Part shown: positions 34,905 to 43,645 of the stretch, one piece after another
Numbering within the stretch: position 1 is the first letter of the stretch
How the letters are laid out: the number at the start of each line of letters is the position of its first letter
Assembly (NCBI GenBank): GCA_034408895.1
Contig: JAWXCI010000062.1
Location: forward strand, 1-64,000
Length of the DNA stretch: 64,000 nucleotides
Direction of reading: 5' to 3'
Source of the DNA: UBA4660 sp034408895
GTDB taxonomy: Bacteria; Bacteroidota; Bacteroidia; Flavobacteriales_D; Sanyastnellaceae
The notes under the pieces: model-generated
What the model saw: only the letters and a program-made list of their open reading frames with translations
Told to the model about the DNA's origin: nothing
Database searches by the model: none
Made by a program: the position numbers and the translations under genes

Positions 34905-34945
34905 TGATGAAAACAAGTTCATCATATCATTGACACACAGAAAGA

Positions 34946-36361
34946 ATGGCAAAATTGAAATTGACAGGAAAAGACATCCGCAACATTGGCTTTGAAGAAG
35001 GGCCTTCAGTTGGCCTTGCAATGGAAGTGATGAACCGTCATTATAAATTTCATTCAAGTGAAGATGCTCTTGAAGTTTTGAAAAATGTATTGGCAAATCC
35101 ACTTGGATTTGCTGTTGATGAAGTATTAGGCAAAGTGGCCCACAAACTCATAACACACGAAAATTCTTCACCAAAAGAAATTCCAATGCGCGAGCAAGGC
35201 GTTGACTATTGTGTGTTTGGCGCTGAACAAATCGAAGAAGGCGCATGGCAGCAAATGAAAACTGCTGTGCGATTACCTATCGCTGTGGGTGGTGCACTCA
35301 TGCCTGATGCGCACCAGGGCTATGGTCTTCCAATAGGTGGAGTGCTCGCAACAGAAAACGCAGTGATTCCTTATGGTGTTGGAGTGGACATCGGCTGTCG
35401 TATGTGCCTGTCCGTTTTTCCTGTTAATGAAAAATACATTCATGGAAAAGAAGGTCAGCTCGAAAACATGCTGTTGGACAACACCCGGTTCGGTCGTGCT
35501 ACTTTCAAATCACCAAAAGACCATGAGGTGATTGAACGAAGTGAATTCAAAGAAATTAATATGCTGAAACAACTCAAGGACAAAGCATGGTCGCAGTTGG
35601 GTTCATCGGGAAGCGGCAACCACTTTGTTGAATTCGGTGTGGTGCAATTAGAAGAAAGCAATCACTTCCATGTTGAAGCAGGAAATTATGTGGCCGTATT
35701 GTCGCACAGTGGCTCGCGCAATTTGGGCGCAACGATTGCGAAACATTTTACTTCAGTTGCAAAAGAGAAATGTCGTTTGCCGCAACACTCCGGTCATCTT
35801 GCATGGCTGAACCTGGATAGTGAAGAAGGGCAGGAGTATTGGTCTGCAATGAATCTTGCCGGAGATTATGCTTCAGCTTGTCATCACCAGATCCATGAGC
35901 GATTGACAAAAGCGTTCGGTGCAGAAGTGATGATTCGTGTGGAGAACCACCACAACTTCGCCTGGAAAGAAATGTGGGATGGAAAGGAAGTGATTATTCA
36001 CCGGAAGGGAGCCACGCCTGCACACGCAGGGACGCTCGGAATTATTCCCGGAAGCATGACCGCCCCCGGCTTCATTGTGATTGGAAAGGGAAACACAGCC
36101 TCGCTAAATAGCGCTGCGCATGGCGCGGGCCGGGCTATGTCGCGCAGCAAAGCGAAGGAAAGTATCTCAGGAAAAATGTTTCGCGATGAATTGAAACGCG
36201 CAGGTGTGCGCTTGATAGGTGCCGGACTTGATGAAGCCCCGATGGCTTACAAAAACATCCACACTGTGATGAAACACCAAACCAATTTGGTTGATGTGGC
36301 AGGAGTTTTCTATCCGCGCATTGTGAGAATGTGTGGTGATGATTCGCCAGCGGAGGATTAA
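34946..36361 (+). CDS. rtcB: RNA-splicing ligase RtcB
   Basis: 471 aa. GTP- and Mn-dependent ligase that joins 2',3'-cyclic-phosphate or 3'-phosphate ends to 5'-OH ends, repairing cleaved tRNAs and rRNA. Visible signatures are GALMPDAHQGYGLPIGG, the metal cysteine in GVDIGCRMCLS (about 150), GSGNHFVEFG, SHSGSRNLG, VENHHNFAW and the guanylylated histidine in SAAHGAGRAMSRSKA (about 391). The start MAKLKLTGKDIRNIGF is that of the long bacterial subgroup. No RtcA, archease or RtcR gene is near. Directly downstream of the tRNA array on the same strand, so probably co-regulated. Confidence 0.96.
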   Translation: MAKLKLTGKDIRNIGFEEGPSVGLAMEVMNRHYKFHSSEDALEVLKNVLANPLGFAVDEVLGKVAHKLITHENSSPKEIPMREQGVDYCVFGAEQIEEGAWQQMKTAVRLPIAVGGALMPDAHQGYGLPIGGVLATENAVIPYGVGVDIGCRMCLSVFPVNEKYIHGKEGQLENMLLDNTRFGRATFKSPKDHEVIERSEFKEINMLKQLKDKAWSQLGSSGSGNHFVEFGVVQLEESNHFHVEAGNYVAVLSHSGSRNLGATIAKHFTSVAKEKCRLPQHSGHLAWLNLDSEEGQEYWSAMNLAGDYASACHHQIHERLTKAFGAEVMIRVENHHNFAWKEMWDGKEVIIHRKGATPAHAGTLGIIPGSMTAPGFIVIGKGNTASLNSAAHGAGRAMSRSKAKESISGKMFRDELKRAGVRLIGAGLDEAPMAYKNIHTVMKHQTNLVDVAGVFYPRIVRMCGDDSPAED

Positions 36362-36382
36362 AATGAATACGAGTGATAAAAA

Positions 36383-36409
36383 AGAGGTTGTCCTTTTCGG
36401 ATGACCTCT
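36383..36409 (-). terminator. Terminator of the suf operon
   Basis: AGAGGTTGTCC / GGATGACCTCT (11 pairs with two G-U) with a TTTTC loop. On the minus strand it is followed by six T and lies 6 nt after the last suf gene. It may also slow transcripts from rtcB. Confidence 0.75.
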
Positions 36410-36414
36410 CTGGC

Positions 36415-36735
36415 TTACATAAATCCCAACTCCAGTTGCGCCTCTTCACTCATCATGCTTTTTTCCCACGGTGGCTCCCACGTGATTTCAACTTTGCAAC
36501 CGTTCACGCCTTCGATAGCTGCAACCTTCTGTTCTACATCAGGTGGTAAGGTTTCGGCAACAGGGCATGAAGGCGAAGTGAGTGTCATCATGATGATCAC
36601 GCTCGCGTCATCGTTCAACCCAATATTGTACACCAATCCCAACTCGTAGATGTCCACAGGAATTTCTGGGTCATAAATGGTCTTCAATACCTTAATGACC
36701 TTGTCTTGTATTTCGTTTCGTTGTGTAATGTCCAT
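36415..36735 (-). CDS. DUF59 (MIP18/SufT-like) iron-sulfur assembly factor
   Basis: 106 aa from the ATG at 36735 (MDITQRNEIQDKVIKVLKTI); upstream starts exist but add no family sequence. The MIP18-type core is TIYDPEIPVDIYELGLVYNI, and the single conserved cysteine is in TSPSCPVAETLP. The C-terminal EPPWEKSMMSEEAQLELG is typical of SUF-linked members. It helps cluster delivery to target proteins. It is the last gene of the suf operon. Confidence 0.88.
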   Translation of the reverse strand: MDITQRNEIQDKVIKVLKTIYDPEIPVDIYELGLVYNIGLNDDASVIIMMTLTSPSCPVAETLPPDVEQKVAAIEGVNGCKVEITWEPPWEKSMMSEEAQLELGFM

Positions 36736-36816
36736 TTGGTATTGGGGCATAAGTATTGGGTATTGAGAAATGAAAATCGAACGGCTAATTAGTCCTTTCT
36801 CACATCTCAATACTCA

Positions 36817-37245
36817 CTACTCAATACTTTTTATCTGAAATGCCAATGCGTACATCTTCATTTGTTTTATCATGCTTGACAATCCATTGCTTCTCGTTTG
36901 AGAAAGGTGTTCATTCAAACCTAAATCCTTTACAAAATGTAAATCCGATTCTGCAATCTCTTTTGGTTTTTCGTCTGAAAGAACTCGCACAACTAAGGCA
37001 ACAAGTCCTTTCGTAATTATAGCATCGCTATCTGCCGTGAAAATGATATTGCCATTCGCACCTTCTTCTGCATGAAGCCACACCCTGGACTGGCAGCCTT
37101 TGATGAGGTTATCCCCCACTTTGTATTCGTTATCAATCAGCGGCAATTCCTTTCCAAGTTCTATGATGTATTCATACTTCGCCATCCAGTCGGTGAACAT
37201 GCTGAACTCACTGATGATTTCCTGTTGGCGTTCTTCAATGCTCAC
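36817..37245 (-). CDS. sufE: SufE sulfur acceptor
   Basis: 142 aa. Takes persulfide from SufS and passes it to SufB. The acceptor cysteine is in NLIKGCQSRVWLHAE (about residue 51), with FTDWMAKYEYIIELG at the N-terminus. It starts with GTG that overlaps the sufS stop by one base (TAGTG), so translation is coupled. Confidence 0.92.
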   Translation of the reverse strand: MSIEERQQEIISEFSMFTDWMAKYEYIIELGKELPLIDNEYKVGDNLIKGCQSRVWLHAEEGANGNIIFTADSDAIITKGLVALVVRVLSDEKPKEIAESDLHFVKDLGLNEHLSQTRSNGLSSMIKQMKMYALAFQIKSIE

Positions 37246-38477
37246 TATTTCAAAAGTTGAATCGCCTTCTTCAAAGCGTTGATGAATAAATCAATTTCCT
37301 CCACGGTGTTGTAAATAGAAAAGGAAGCACGTACTGAACCCACTACTCCGAAGTGATTCCATAGTGGCTCAGTGCAATGATGTCCAGTGCGAACTGCTAC
37401 TCCTTGCTTATCGAGTAATGTTCCTAAGTCATACGGATGAATACCATCAATGAGAAATGAAATCACTGCGACTTTCTCTTTTGCTGTTCCGTAAATTTTC
37501 AATCCATTAATCGAAGAAAGTTTTTCGGTAGCGTATTGAAGCAATTCCAATTCATGTTCATGAACGCTTTGCCAATCCAGTGAATGGATGAAGTTAAGCG
37601 CGGTGCCCAAAGCAATCACACCTTCAACATTTGGTGTGCCCGCTTCAAACCTGTGTGGCAATTCGTTGTAGGTGGTTTTCTCGAAAGACACACTTTTTAT
37701 CATCTCGCCACCACCGCGATAAGGAGGCATGGATTCAAGTAATTCCCTCTTGCCGTACAACACACCAACACCTGTTGGGCCGTAAATCTTATGTGAACTG
37801 AAGGCATAGAAATCGCAATCCAAATCCTGAACATCAACAGCAAAGTGTGCAACAGCCTGCGCACCATCAATCAAAACTTTCGCACCAACTGTGTGCGCCT
37901 TTTCAATCAGTTGTTTGATTGGGTTGATAGTTCCAAGCGCATTCGACACATGGTTGACCGCAACGAGTGTTGTTTTTGAAGTGAGCAATGAATCAATCGC
38001 TGACAAATCCCATTCGCCATTTTCGTTGATTGGAATCACTTTGATGATTGCTCCTTTTTCCTCTGCAATCAATTGCCACGGAACAATGTTGCTGTGGTGC
38101 TCTAACATTGAAAGCAAAATCTCATCGCCTGCATTCAGATTTTTTCTTCCCCACGATTGTGCAACAAGATTTATTGAATCGGTAGTACCGCTGGTGAAAA
38201 TGATTTCGCCTTTATCACACGCATTCAAAAATGTCTTCGTCCTATTTCTTGTCTCTTCGAATGCCTCCGTAGCAATATGTGCGAGATGATGTGCCCCGCG
38301 ATGAATGTTTGCGTTGTATCGTGAGTAGTAATCTGAAATGGCGTTGATGACTGACTTCGGCTTTTGAGTAGTTGCGGCATTGTCGAGATAGACCAATGGA
38401 TAACCGTTCACCTGCTGATGCAGAATAGGAAACTCTTTTCGGAGATGCTGTATGTCGAGGGTTGTTTGCAATTCCAT
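37245..38477 (-). CDS. sufS: Cysteine desulfurase SufS
   Basis: 410 aa. PLP enzyme that takes sulfur from cysteine. The PLP lysine is in YAFSSHKIYGPTGVGVLYG, the catalytic cysteine in RTGHHCTEPLWNHFG (TEP where E. coli has AQP), and the early NAATTQKP motif is intact. Group II type, working with SufE encoded next to it. Confidence 0.95.
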   Translation of the reverse strand: MELQTTLDIQHLRKEFPILHQQVNGYPLVYLDNAATTQKPKSVINAISDYYSRYNANIHRGAHHLAHIATEAFEETRNRTKTFLNACDKGEIIFTSGTTDSINLVAQSWGRKNLNAGDEILLSMLEHHSNIVPWQLIAEEKGAIIKVIPINENGEWDLSAIDSLLTSKTTLVAVNHVSNALGTINPIKQLIEKAHTVGAKVLIDGAQAVAHFAVDVQDLDCDFYAFSSHKIYGPTGVGVLYGKRELLESMPPYRGGGEMIKSVSFEKTTYNELPHRFEAGTPNVEGVIALGTALNFIHSLDWQSVHEHELELLQYATEKLSSINGLKIYGTAKEKVAVISFLIDGIHPYDLGTLLDKQGVAVRTGHHCTEPLWNHFGVVGSVRASFSIYNTVEEIDLFINALKKAIQLLK

Positions 38478-38482
38478 TTCAA

Positions 38483-39748
38483 CTAAACAAAAAGCAATTC
38501 TCTCCTTACCAATTCACCCACTACATACTCACGTACTTTTTCATTCGTCACTTTGTACAACACATCATTGATGAAAGCGGTAGATAAAAGTTTGCGCGCG
38601 CTTTCATCACCAAGTCCACGCGACTTCAGGTAGAACAAGGCATTCTCATCCATCTGTCCGGTGGTGGTTCCGTGACTGCATTTCACATCATCGGCATAAA
38701 TCTCTAACTCAGGTTTAGTGTTCATCTGCGCGTCATTGCTCAGCAGAATGTTTGCGTTGCTTTGATATGCATTGGTCTTTTGTGCGTCAGGATGAACATA
38801 CACTTTTCCATTGAACACTCCCGTGCTTTGGTCATCCAAAATCCCTTTATACAACTCGTTGCTGTTGCAATTCGGAAAGCGGTGGTCAACTTTCGTGTGA
38901 TTGTCCACGAATTGTTTTCTGCGCGGAAGAAAAATTCCATTCAGGTTGGCTTCAATGTTTTGTCCATCGAGAGAAATGTTCAAACTGTTTCGCACCCAAC
39001 CACCATCCACCGTGAGTGTGTTGATTGTAAAATGTCCATTGTCTGCGATGTGAATATTGTCTTCATTCAAAAGAAAATTATCATCGCATTCTATCTGAAT
39101 TTTATCCAAATGCAGTTGCGCATTTTCATCAACAGTGATATTCAGCGAGCGATTGGTAAAGGACTTCTTTTCGCCAACAGAAACGAAAGATTCCAGAATA
39201 TGAAGTTGTGATGATTTTTCTGAATGAATGGAAATGAAGGGTTGGGCTAGAGCCTTTTCATCTGTGACGATGTGAAGAATTTGAATGGGTTTTTCTGCGA
39301 CAATATTTTTGGCAACAGAAATATTTACTGCGGATGTGCAGTAAGCCACATTCAATGCCTGAAAGATGTTTTTGAAAGCCTTAGTTTCTCGCTGGTGCTT
39401 CCCGCCAATGGTGATGGAAGTTTTTTCAGAAGAAGAAAATGAAGAAAGTTCATTGCTGAAGAATCCATTCACAAAAACAATGACATCAGCATTCAAATCC
39501 CGAATGAGAAATGGCGTAATGTCAATCTTGTTTCTGTTTTTAATGATGCTCCATTCCCCGTTGCTGATTCGCGCAGTGCGGGTGTATTTCCAATCTTCAA
39601 CCCGTGTAGTGGGGAAGTCCAGTTCATCGAGTGATGCAAGTGCTGCACTTACCAACTCAGGTGCATTTTCCAGTAATGCGCTTTTGTGATTGGCAAGAGA
39701 TGAAAGAAATTTTTCTTTCGCAGGCGATGTTATGATAGTAGCTTCCAT
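38483..39748 (-). CDS. sufD: SufD scaffold subunit
   Basis: 421 aa from ATG 39748; the frame is open 13 codons further into sufC. Partner of SufB and SufC in the cluster-building complex. The C-terminal beta-helix shows DDQSTGVFNGKVYVHPDAQK, QSNANILLSNDAQMNTKPEL, EIYADDVKCSHGTTTGQMDE and LFYLKSRGLGDESARKLL, the SufBD core including the conserved histidine. Confidence 0.93.
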   Translation of the reverse strand: MEATIITSPAKEKFLSSLANHKSALLENAPELVSAALASLDELDFPTTRVEDWKYTRTARISNGEWSIIKNRNKIDITPFLIRDLNADVIVFVNGFFSNELSSFSSSEKTSITIGGKHQRETKAFKNIFQALNVAYCTSAVNISVAKNIVAEKPIQILHIVTDEKALAQPFISIHSEKSSQLHILESFVSVGEKKSFTNRSLNITVDENAQLHLDKIQIECDDNFLLNEDNIHIADNGHFTINTLTVDGGWVRNSLNISLDGQNIEANLNGIFLPRRKQFVDNHTKVDHRFPNCNSNELYKGILDDQSTGVFNGKVYVHPDAQKTNAYQSNANILLSNDAQMNTKPELEIYADDVKCSHGTTTGQMDENALFYLKSRGLGDESARKLLSTAFINDVLYKVTNEKVREYVVGELVRRELLFV

Positions 39749-39750
39749 CG

Positions 39751-40518
39751 TTACGCGTTGGCGGTTTCCACTTCCTCTTTTATCCAATCATAACCTTTCT
39801 CTTCTAATTCAAGCGCAAGTTCTTTGGTTCCGCTTTTTACAATGCGGCCTTTGTAGAGCACATGCACAAAATCCGGAATTATGTATTCAAGCAGTCGCTG
39901 ATAGTGCGTGATTATAATAAATGAACGCTCAGGCGAACGCAGTGAATTCACGCCATCGGCTACAATGCGCAATGCGTCAATATCGAGACCCGAATCTGTT
40001 TCATCGAGAATGGCAAGTTTGGGTGCAAGCATGGCCATCTGGAAAATTTCGTTGCGTTTTTTCTCGCCTCCGCTGAAGCCTTCATTCACCGAACGATTGG
40101 CAAGCTGGCCATCCAGCTCAACTAGTTTTGACTTCTCAGCAACCAGGTTCAGAAATTCACGGGCAGTAAGCGGTTCCAGACCTTTATGTTTTCGTTGCTC
40201 AGCAATGGCTGCTTTCAGAAAGTTCAAATTACTTACTCCTGGAATTTCGATGGGATACTGAAACGCGAGGAACATTCCTTCGCGAGCTCTTTCCTCTGGA
40301 GCAAGCTCGAACAAATTCTTGCCCAGAAAATCAACTGAGCCTTCTGTCACCTCATAATCTTCGCGACCTGCAAGCACTGCTGCAAGAGTGGATTTGCCTG
40401 AACCATTTGGTCCCATGATAGCGTGGACTTCACCGGGTTTCACATCAAGCGAAAGTCCGTTGAGGATTTTCTTGCCCTCGATTTGTGCGTGTATATTCTT
40501 TATAGAAATCATATTCAT
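39751..40518 (-). CDS. sufC: SufC ATPase
   Basis: 255 aa ABC-type ATPase of the SufBCD complex. Walker A is MGPNGSGKSTL, the signature SGGEKKRNE, Walker B LAILDETDSGLD, and the switch histidine THYQRLL. Start at 40518 or two codons later. It ends 2 bp before the sufD start. Confidence 0.96.
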   Translation of the reverse strand: MNMISIKNIHAQIEGKKILNGLSLDVKPGEVHAIMGPNGSGKSTLAAVLAGREDYEVTEGSVDFLGKNLFELAPEERAREGMFLAFQYPIEIPGVSNLNFLKAAIAEQRKHKGLEPLTAREFLNLVAEKSKLVELDGQLANRSVNEGFSGGEKKRNEIFQMAMLAPKLAILDETDSGLDIDALRIVADGVNSLRSPERSFIIITHYQRLLEYIIPDFVHVLYKGRIVKSGTKELALELEEKGYDWIKEEVETANA

Positions 40519-40573
40519 TTTTTTTCCTCAGGCAGTATGGAAGGAAATGTGCTTCATGCCTCTACGGTCAATC

Positions 40574-42022
40574 TTATCCAACGCTTCCCTCAAGCGAAAT
40601 CGCCAGCAATTTTTGAGCTTCAACGGCAAACTCCATCGGCAATTTGTTCAACACTTCTTTCGCATATCCGTTTACAATCATGCTTATGGCTTGCTCCTCG
40701 CTGAGACCTCGTTGTAGGCAGTAAAAAATTTGGTCCTCACCAATTTTCGAAGTGGTGGCTTCATGCTCAACCATCGCAGTTTTATTTTTCACTTCGATGT
40801 ATGGGAACGTATGCGCCCCGCATTTGTCAGTCATAAGAAGCGAATCGCATTGTGAGAAGTTGCGTGCATTCTCTGCACTCTTGTTTATCTGCACTAAACC
40901 ACGATAAGAGTTCTGACTTTTACCAGAGCTAATCCCTTTTGAAATAATGGTGCTTTTCGTGTTGCGACCGATATGAATCATCTTCGTTCCGGTATCGGCC
41001 TGTTGAAAGTTGTTTGTGACTGCAACAGAATAAAATTCTCCCACGCTGTTGTCGCCCTTCAACACACACGAAGGATACTTCCAGGTGATGGCGCTTCCGG
41101 TTTCTACTTGTGTCCAACTGATTTTTGAATTCACACCAACACACATTCCGCGCTTGGTAACGAAGTTGAAAACTCCTCCTTTGCCGTCTTTATCTCCGGG
41201 ATACCAATTCTGAACAGTGCTGTACTTTATTTCTGCATTGTCCATTGCTATCAGTTCCACAACAGCCGCGTGCAGTTGATTTTCGTCACGCGCTGGTGCA
41301 GTACAACCTTCGAGGTAACTCACATAACTATCGCTGTCCGCGACAACCAATGTGCGTTCGAACTGGCCTGTGCCACCTTCGTTTATTCTGAAATAAGTAG
41401 AAAGCTCCATCGGGCAGCGAACACCTTTCGGGATGTAGCAAAACGAACCATCCGTAAAGACTGCTGAGTTCAATGCTGCATAAAAATTATCAGTACGTGG
41501 AACTACAGTCCCCATATATTTCTTCACTAGTTCGGGATGTTCCTTCACTGCATCACTCATGCTGCAAAAGATGATTCCAAGCTCGCCCAATTTTTCCTTG
41601 AATGAAGTTGCAACGGAAACCGAGTCCATCACAAAATCCACAGCAACACCCTTCAACCGTTTTTGTTCTTCGAGAGAAATCCCGAGTTTGTCCATCGTCT
41701 TGCGCAACTCCGGGTCGAGTTCATCCAATGAATTCAGTTTGGGTTTTTGCTTCGGTGCTGAGTAGTAGGAAATGCCTTGGAAATCGGGCTTGGTGTAGTG
41801 CACATGTGCCCATGTTGGCTCTGTCATTTTTTGCCAAATGGCAAATGCTTCGAGCCTCCAGTTGAGCAACCATTCCGGCTCATCTTTCTTTTTTGAGATA
41901 AGGCGAATAGTGTCTTCAGTAAGGCCGGGCGCTGCTTTATCTGATTCAATGTCGGTAACAAAACCAAATTCATATTCCTTGTTGGTTACCGATTCTAATA
42001 TTTCGTCTCCTTCGTAGGCCAA
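40574..42022 (-). CDS. sufB: SufB scaffold subunit
   Basis: 482 aa. Core of the Fe-S scaffold. SSVSVATSFKEKLGE-like region, GSFCYIPKGVRCPMELSTYF, LEGCTAPARDENQLHAAVVE (conserved cysteine), SKISWTQVETGSAITWKYP and the C-terminal VEHEATTSKIGEDQIFYCLQ with RGLSEEQAISMIVNG are all intact. First scaffold gene after the A-type carrier. Confidence 0.95.
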   Translation of the reverse strand: MAYEGDEILESVTNKEYEFGFVTDIESDKAAPGLTEDTIRLISKKKDEPEWLLNWRLEAFAIWQKMTEPTWAHVHYTKPDFQGISYYSAPKQKPKLNSLDELDPELRKTMDKLGISLEEQKRLKGVAVDFVMDSVSVATSFKEKLGELGIIFCSMSDAVKEHPELVKKYMGTVVPRTDNFYAALNSAVFTDGSFCYIPKGVRCPMELSTYFRINEGGTGQFERTLVVADSDSYVSYLEGCTAPARDENQLHAAVVELIAMDNAEIKYSTVQNWYPGDKDGKGGVFNFVTKRGMCVGVNSKISWTQVETGSAITWKYPSCVLKGDNSVGEFYSVAVTNNFQQADTGTKMIHIGRNTKSTIISKGISSGKSQNSYRGLVQINKSAENARNFSQCDSLLMTDKCGAHTFPYIEVKNKTAMVEHEATTSKIGEDQIFYCLQRGLSEEQAISMIVNGYAKEVLNKLPMEFAVEAQKLLAISLEGSVG

Positions 42023-42070
42023 TTCGTTACTTGTTGATTAGATGGTTTGTTGACTTTGTGATTCTGAGAA

Positions 42071-42397
42071 TCAAATAGAAAATGACTCTCCGCAACCGCA
42101 GGTGCGATTCGCATTCGGATTCCTGAAAACAAATCCTTTCCCGTTTAGGCCACCAGAATATTCCAACTCCGTGCCTACGAGATAAAGAAAACTTTTACGG
42201 TCAACCACCACCTTTACTCCATTGTCTTCAAACACCTGATCGCCTTCTTTCATTTCGTGGTCGAACTTCAGTTGGTACATCAGTCCGCTGCAACCTCCTC
42301 CTTCCACACCCACCCGAACGAATGCGCCTTGAGGGTAATTTTCTGTGGTGAGCAATTGTGCCACTTGTTGTTTTGCGCTGTCTGCTACTTTGATCAT
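42071..42397 (-). CDS. A-type iron-sulfur carrier (IscA/SufA/ErpA)
   Basis: 108 aa. The three cluster-binding cysteines are in GGGCSGLMYQL and the C-terminal NRTCGCGESFSI. It hands clusters from SufBCD to apoproteins. It is the first gene of the suf operon and starts 20 nt after a perfect palindrome that may be its operator. Confidence 0.93.
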   Translation of the reverse strand: MIKVADSAKQQVAQLLTTENYPQGAFVRVGVEGGGCSGLMYQLKFDHEMKEGDQVFEDNGVKVVVDRKSFLYLVGTELEYSGGLNGKGFVFRNPNANRTCGCGESFSI

Positions 42398-42417
42398 TGT
42401 TGATTGATTTTATTAGT

Positions 42418-42440
42418 CTATTTAGAATTTTTCTAAATAG
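42418..42440. promoter_or_regulatory. Palindromic operator in front of the suf operon
   Basis: CTATTTAGAA, TTT, TTCTAAATAG: a perfect 10-bp inverted repeat 20 nt upstream of the first suf start. AT-rich and without a GC stem, so more likely a protein site than a terminator. An Rrf2/IscR-like or Fur-like repressor is the natural candidate (inference). A second palindrome CCATGTT/AACATGG lies at 42459-42478, closer to thiL. Confidence 0.6.
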
Positions 42441-42542
42441 AATGAGGTCGCTAAAATACCATGTTCGTGGTAACATGGCCAAATGAAATGTTGGATACAA
42501 AGACAGTTAGCTCACCTTCGCATCCACAATTTTGAAAGCATC

Positions 42543-43592
42543 ATGCATCAACGTACAGAACTGGAACAACTTGGGGAATTCGGTCTAATTAAACACCTGA
42601 CCCAAAATATCCAAATAATAAGAAGCAGCACCATTAAAGGTGTGGGTGATGATGCAGCCATTATTCAACCCGAAGAAGGACAAATGGTTGTGACCACAGA
42701 CCTTTTGATTGAGGGAATTCATTTCAACCTGGCTTATGTACCTCTGCAACACTTGGGCTATAAAGCAGTGGCTGTAAACATTTCCGATGTGTGTGCCATG
42801 AACGCAAAACCCACACACATCACCGTTTCAATTGCGGTGAGCAACAGGTTTTCGGTTGAAGCTCTTGATGAACTGTATGAAGGAATTCTAGCCGCATGTC
42901 AGGAGTATAATGTTGACCTGGTGGGAGGGGATACTTCATCCGCCCATACCGGGCTTTGTATTTCAGTAACGGCTATTGGGTTTGGCGACCGAAATAAATT
43001 GGTGAGAAGGAGCGGAGCAAAAATCCATGACTTGTTGTGTGTGACAGGGGATTTAGGCGGGGCATACATGGGACTTCAATTGCTTGAAAGAGAGAAGAAA
43101 ATATTTCTTGAATCGCCACAAATCCAGCCAGACCTTGGTGGCCACGATTACATCGTGAAGCGACAACTGAAACCGGAAGCGAGGATGGATGTAATCATAT
43201 TGTTTGAAAAACTGGAGCTCGTGCCCACCGCCATGATTGATATTTCCGATGGGCTTGCCTCTGAAGTGCTGCACATTGCTCATGAAAGTCACTGCGGATG
43301 TAGTGTGTATGAAGAAAAAATTCCTGTTGATCCAATGACCGCGAAGGCAGCAAAAGAATTTGGGCTGGACGCTACAACTTGCGCCCTCAATGGCGGTGAA
43401 GATTATGAATTGCTTTTTACCATCCACCAGAAAGATTTCGACAAAGTGAAAGGTTCACCACACATCACTGTTATTGGTCATATCACAGATGCAAATTCCG
43501 GAAACATTCTCATTACCCGTGACGGATCAGTGCAAGACTTGAAGGCACAAGGCTGGATGGCATTTCAAAAATCATCCGATAACATTCTGTAG
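42543..43592 (+). CDS. thiL: Thiamine-monophosphate kinase
   Basis: 349 aa from ATG 42543 (MHQRTELEQLGEFGLIKHL); an ATG 20 codons upstream lacks similarity. Phosphorylates TMP to the cofactor TPP. Metal and nucleotide sites: KGVGDDAAIIQ, VTTDLLIEGIHFN, ALNISDVCAMNAKPTH-like (here VNISDVCAMNAKPTH), LVGGDTSSA, MIDISDGLASEVLHIA and LNGGEDYELLFT. Divergent from the suf operon. Confidence 0.94.
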   Translation: MHQRTELEQLGEFGLIKHLTQNIQIIRSSTIKGVGDDAAIIQPEEGQMVVTTDLLIEGIHFNLAYVPLQHLGYKAVAVNISDVCAMNAKPTHITVSIAVSNRFSVEALDELYEGILAACQEYNVDLVGGDTSSAHTGLCISVTAIGFGDRNKLVRRSGAKIHDLLCVTGDLGGAYMGLQLLEREKKIFLESPQIQPDLGGHDYIVKRQLKPEARMDVIILFEKLELVPTAMIDISDGLASEVLHIAHESHCGCSVYEEKIPVDPMTAKAAKEFGLDATTCALNGGEDYELLFTIHQKDFDKVKGSPHITVIGHITDANSGNILITRDGSVQDLKAQGWMAFQKSSDNIL

Positions 43593-43645
43593 AATCGCTT
43601 TCGTGACCGAGAGTGGAATTGATTTTCGGGTTCTGCATTTTTTTA

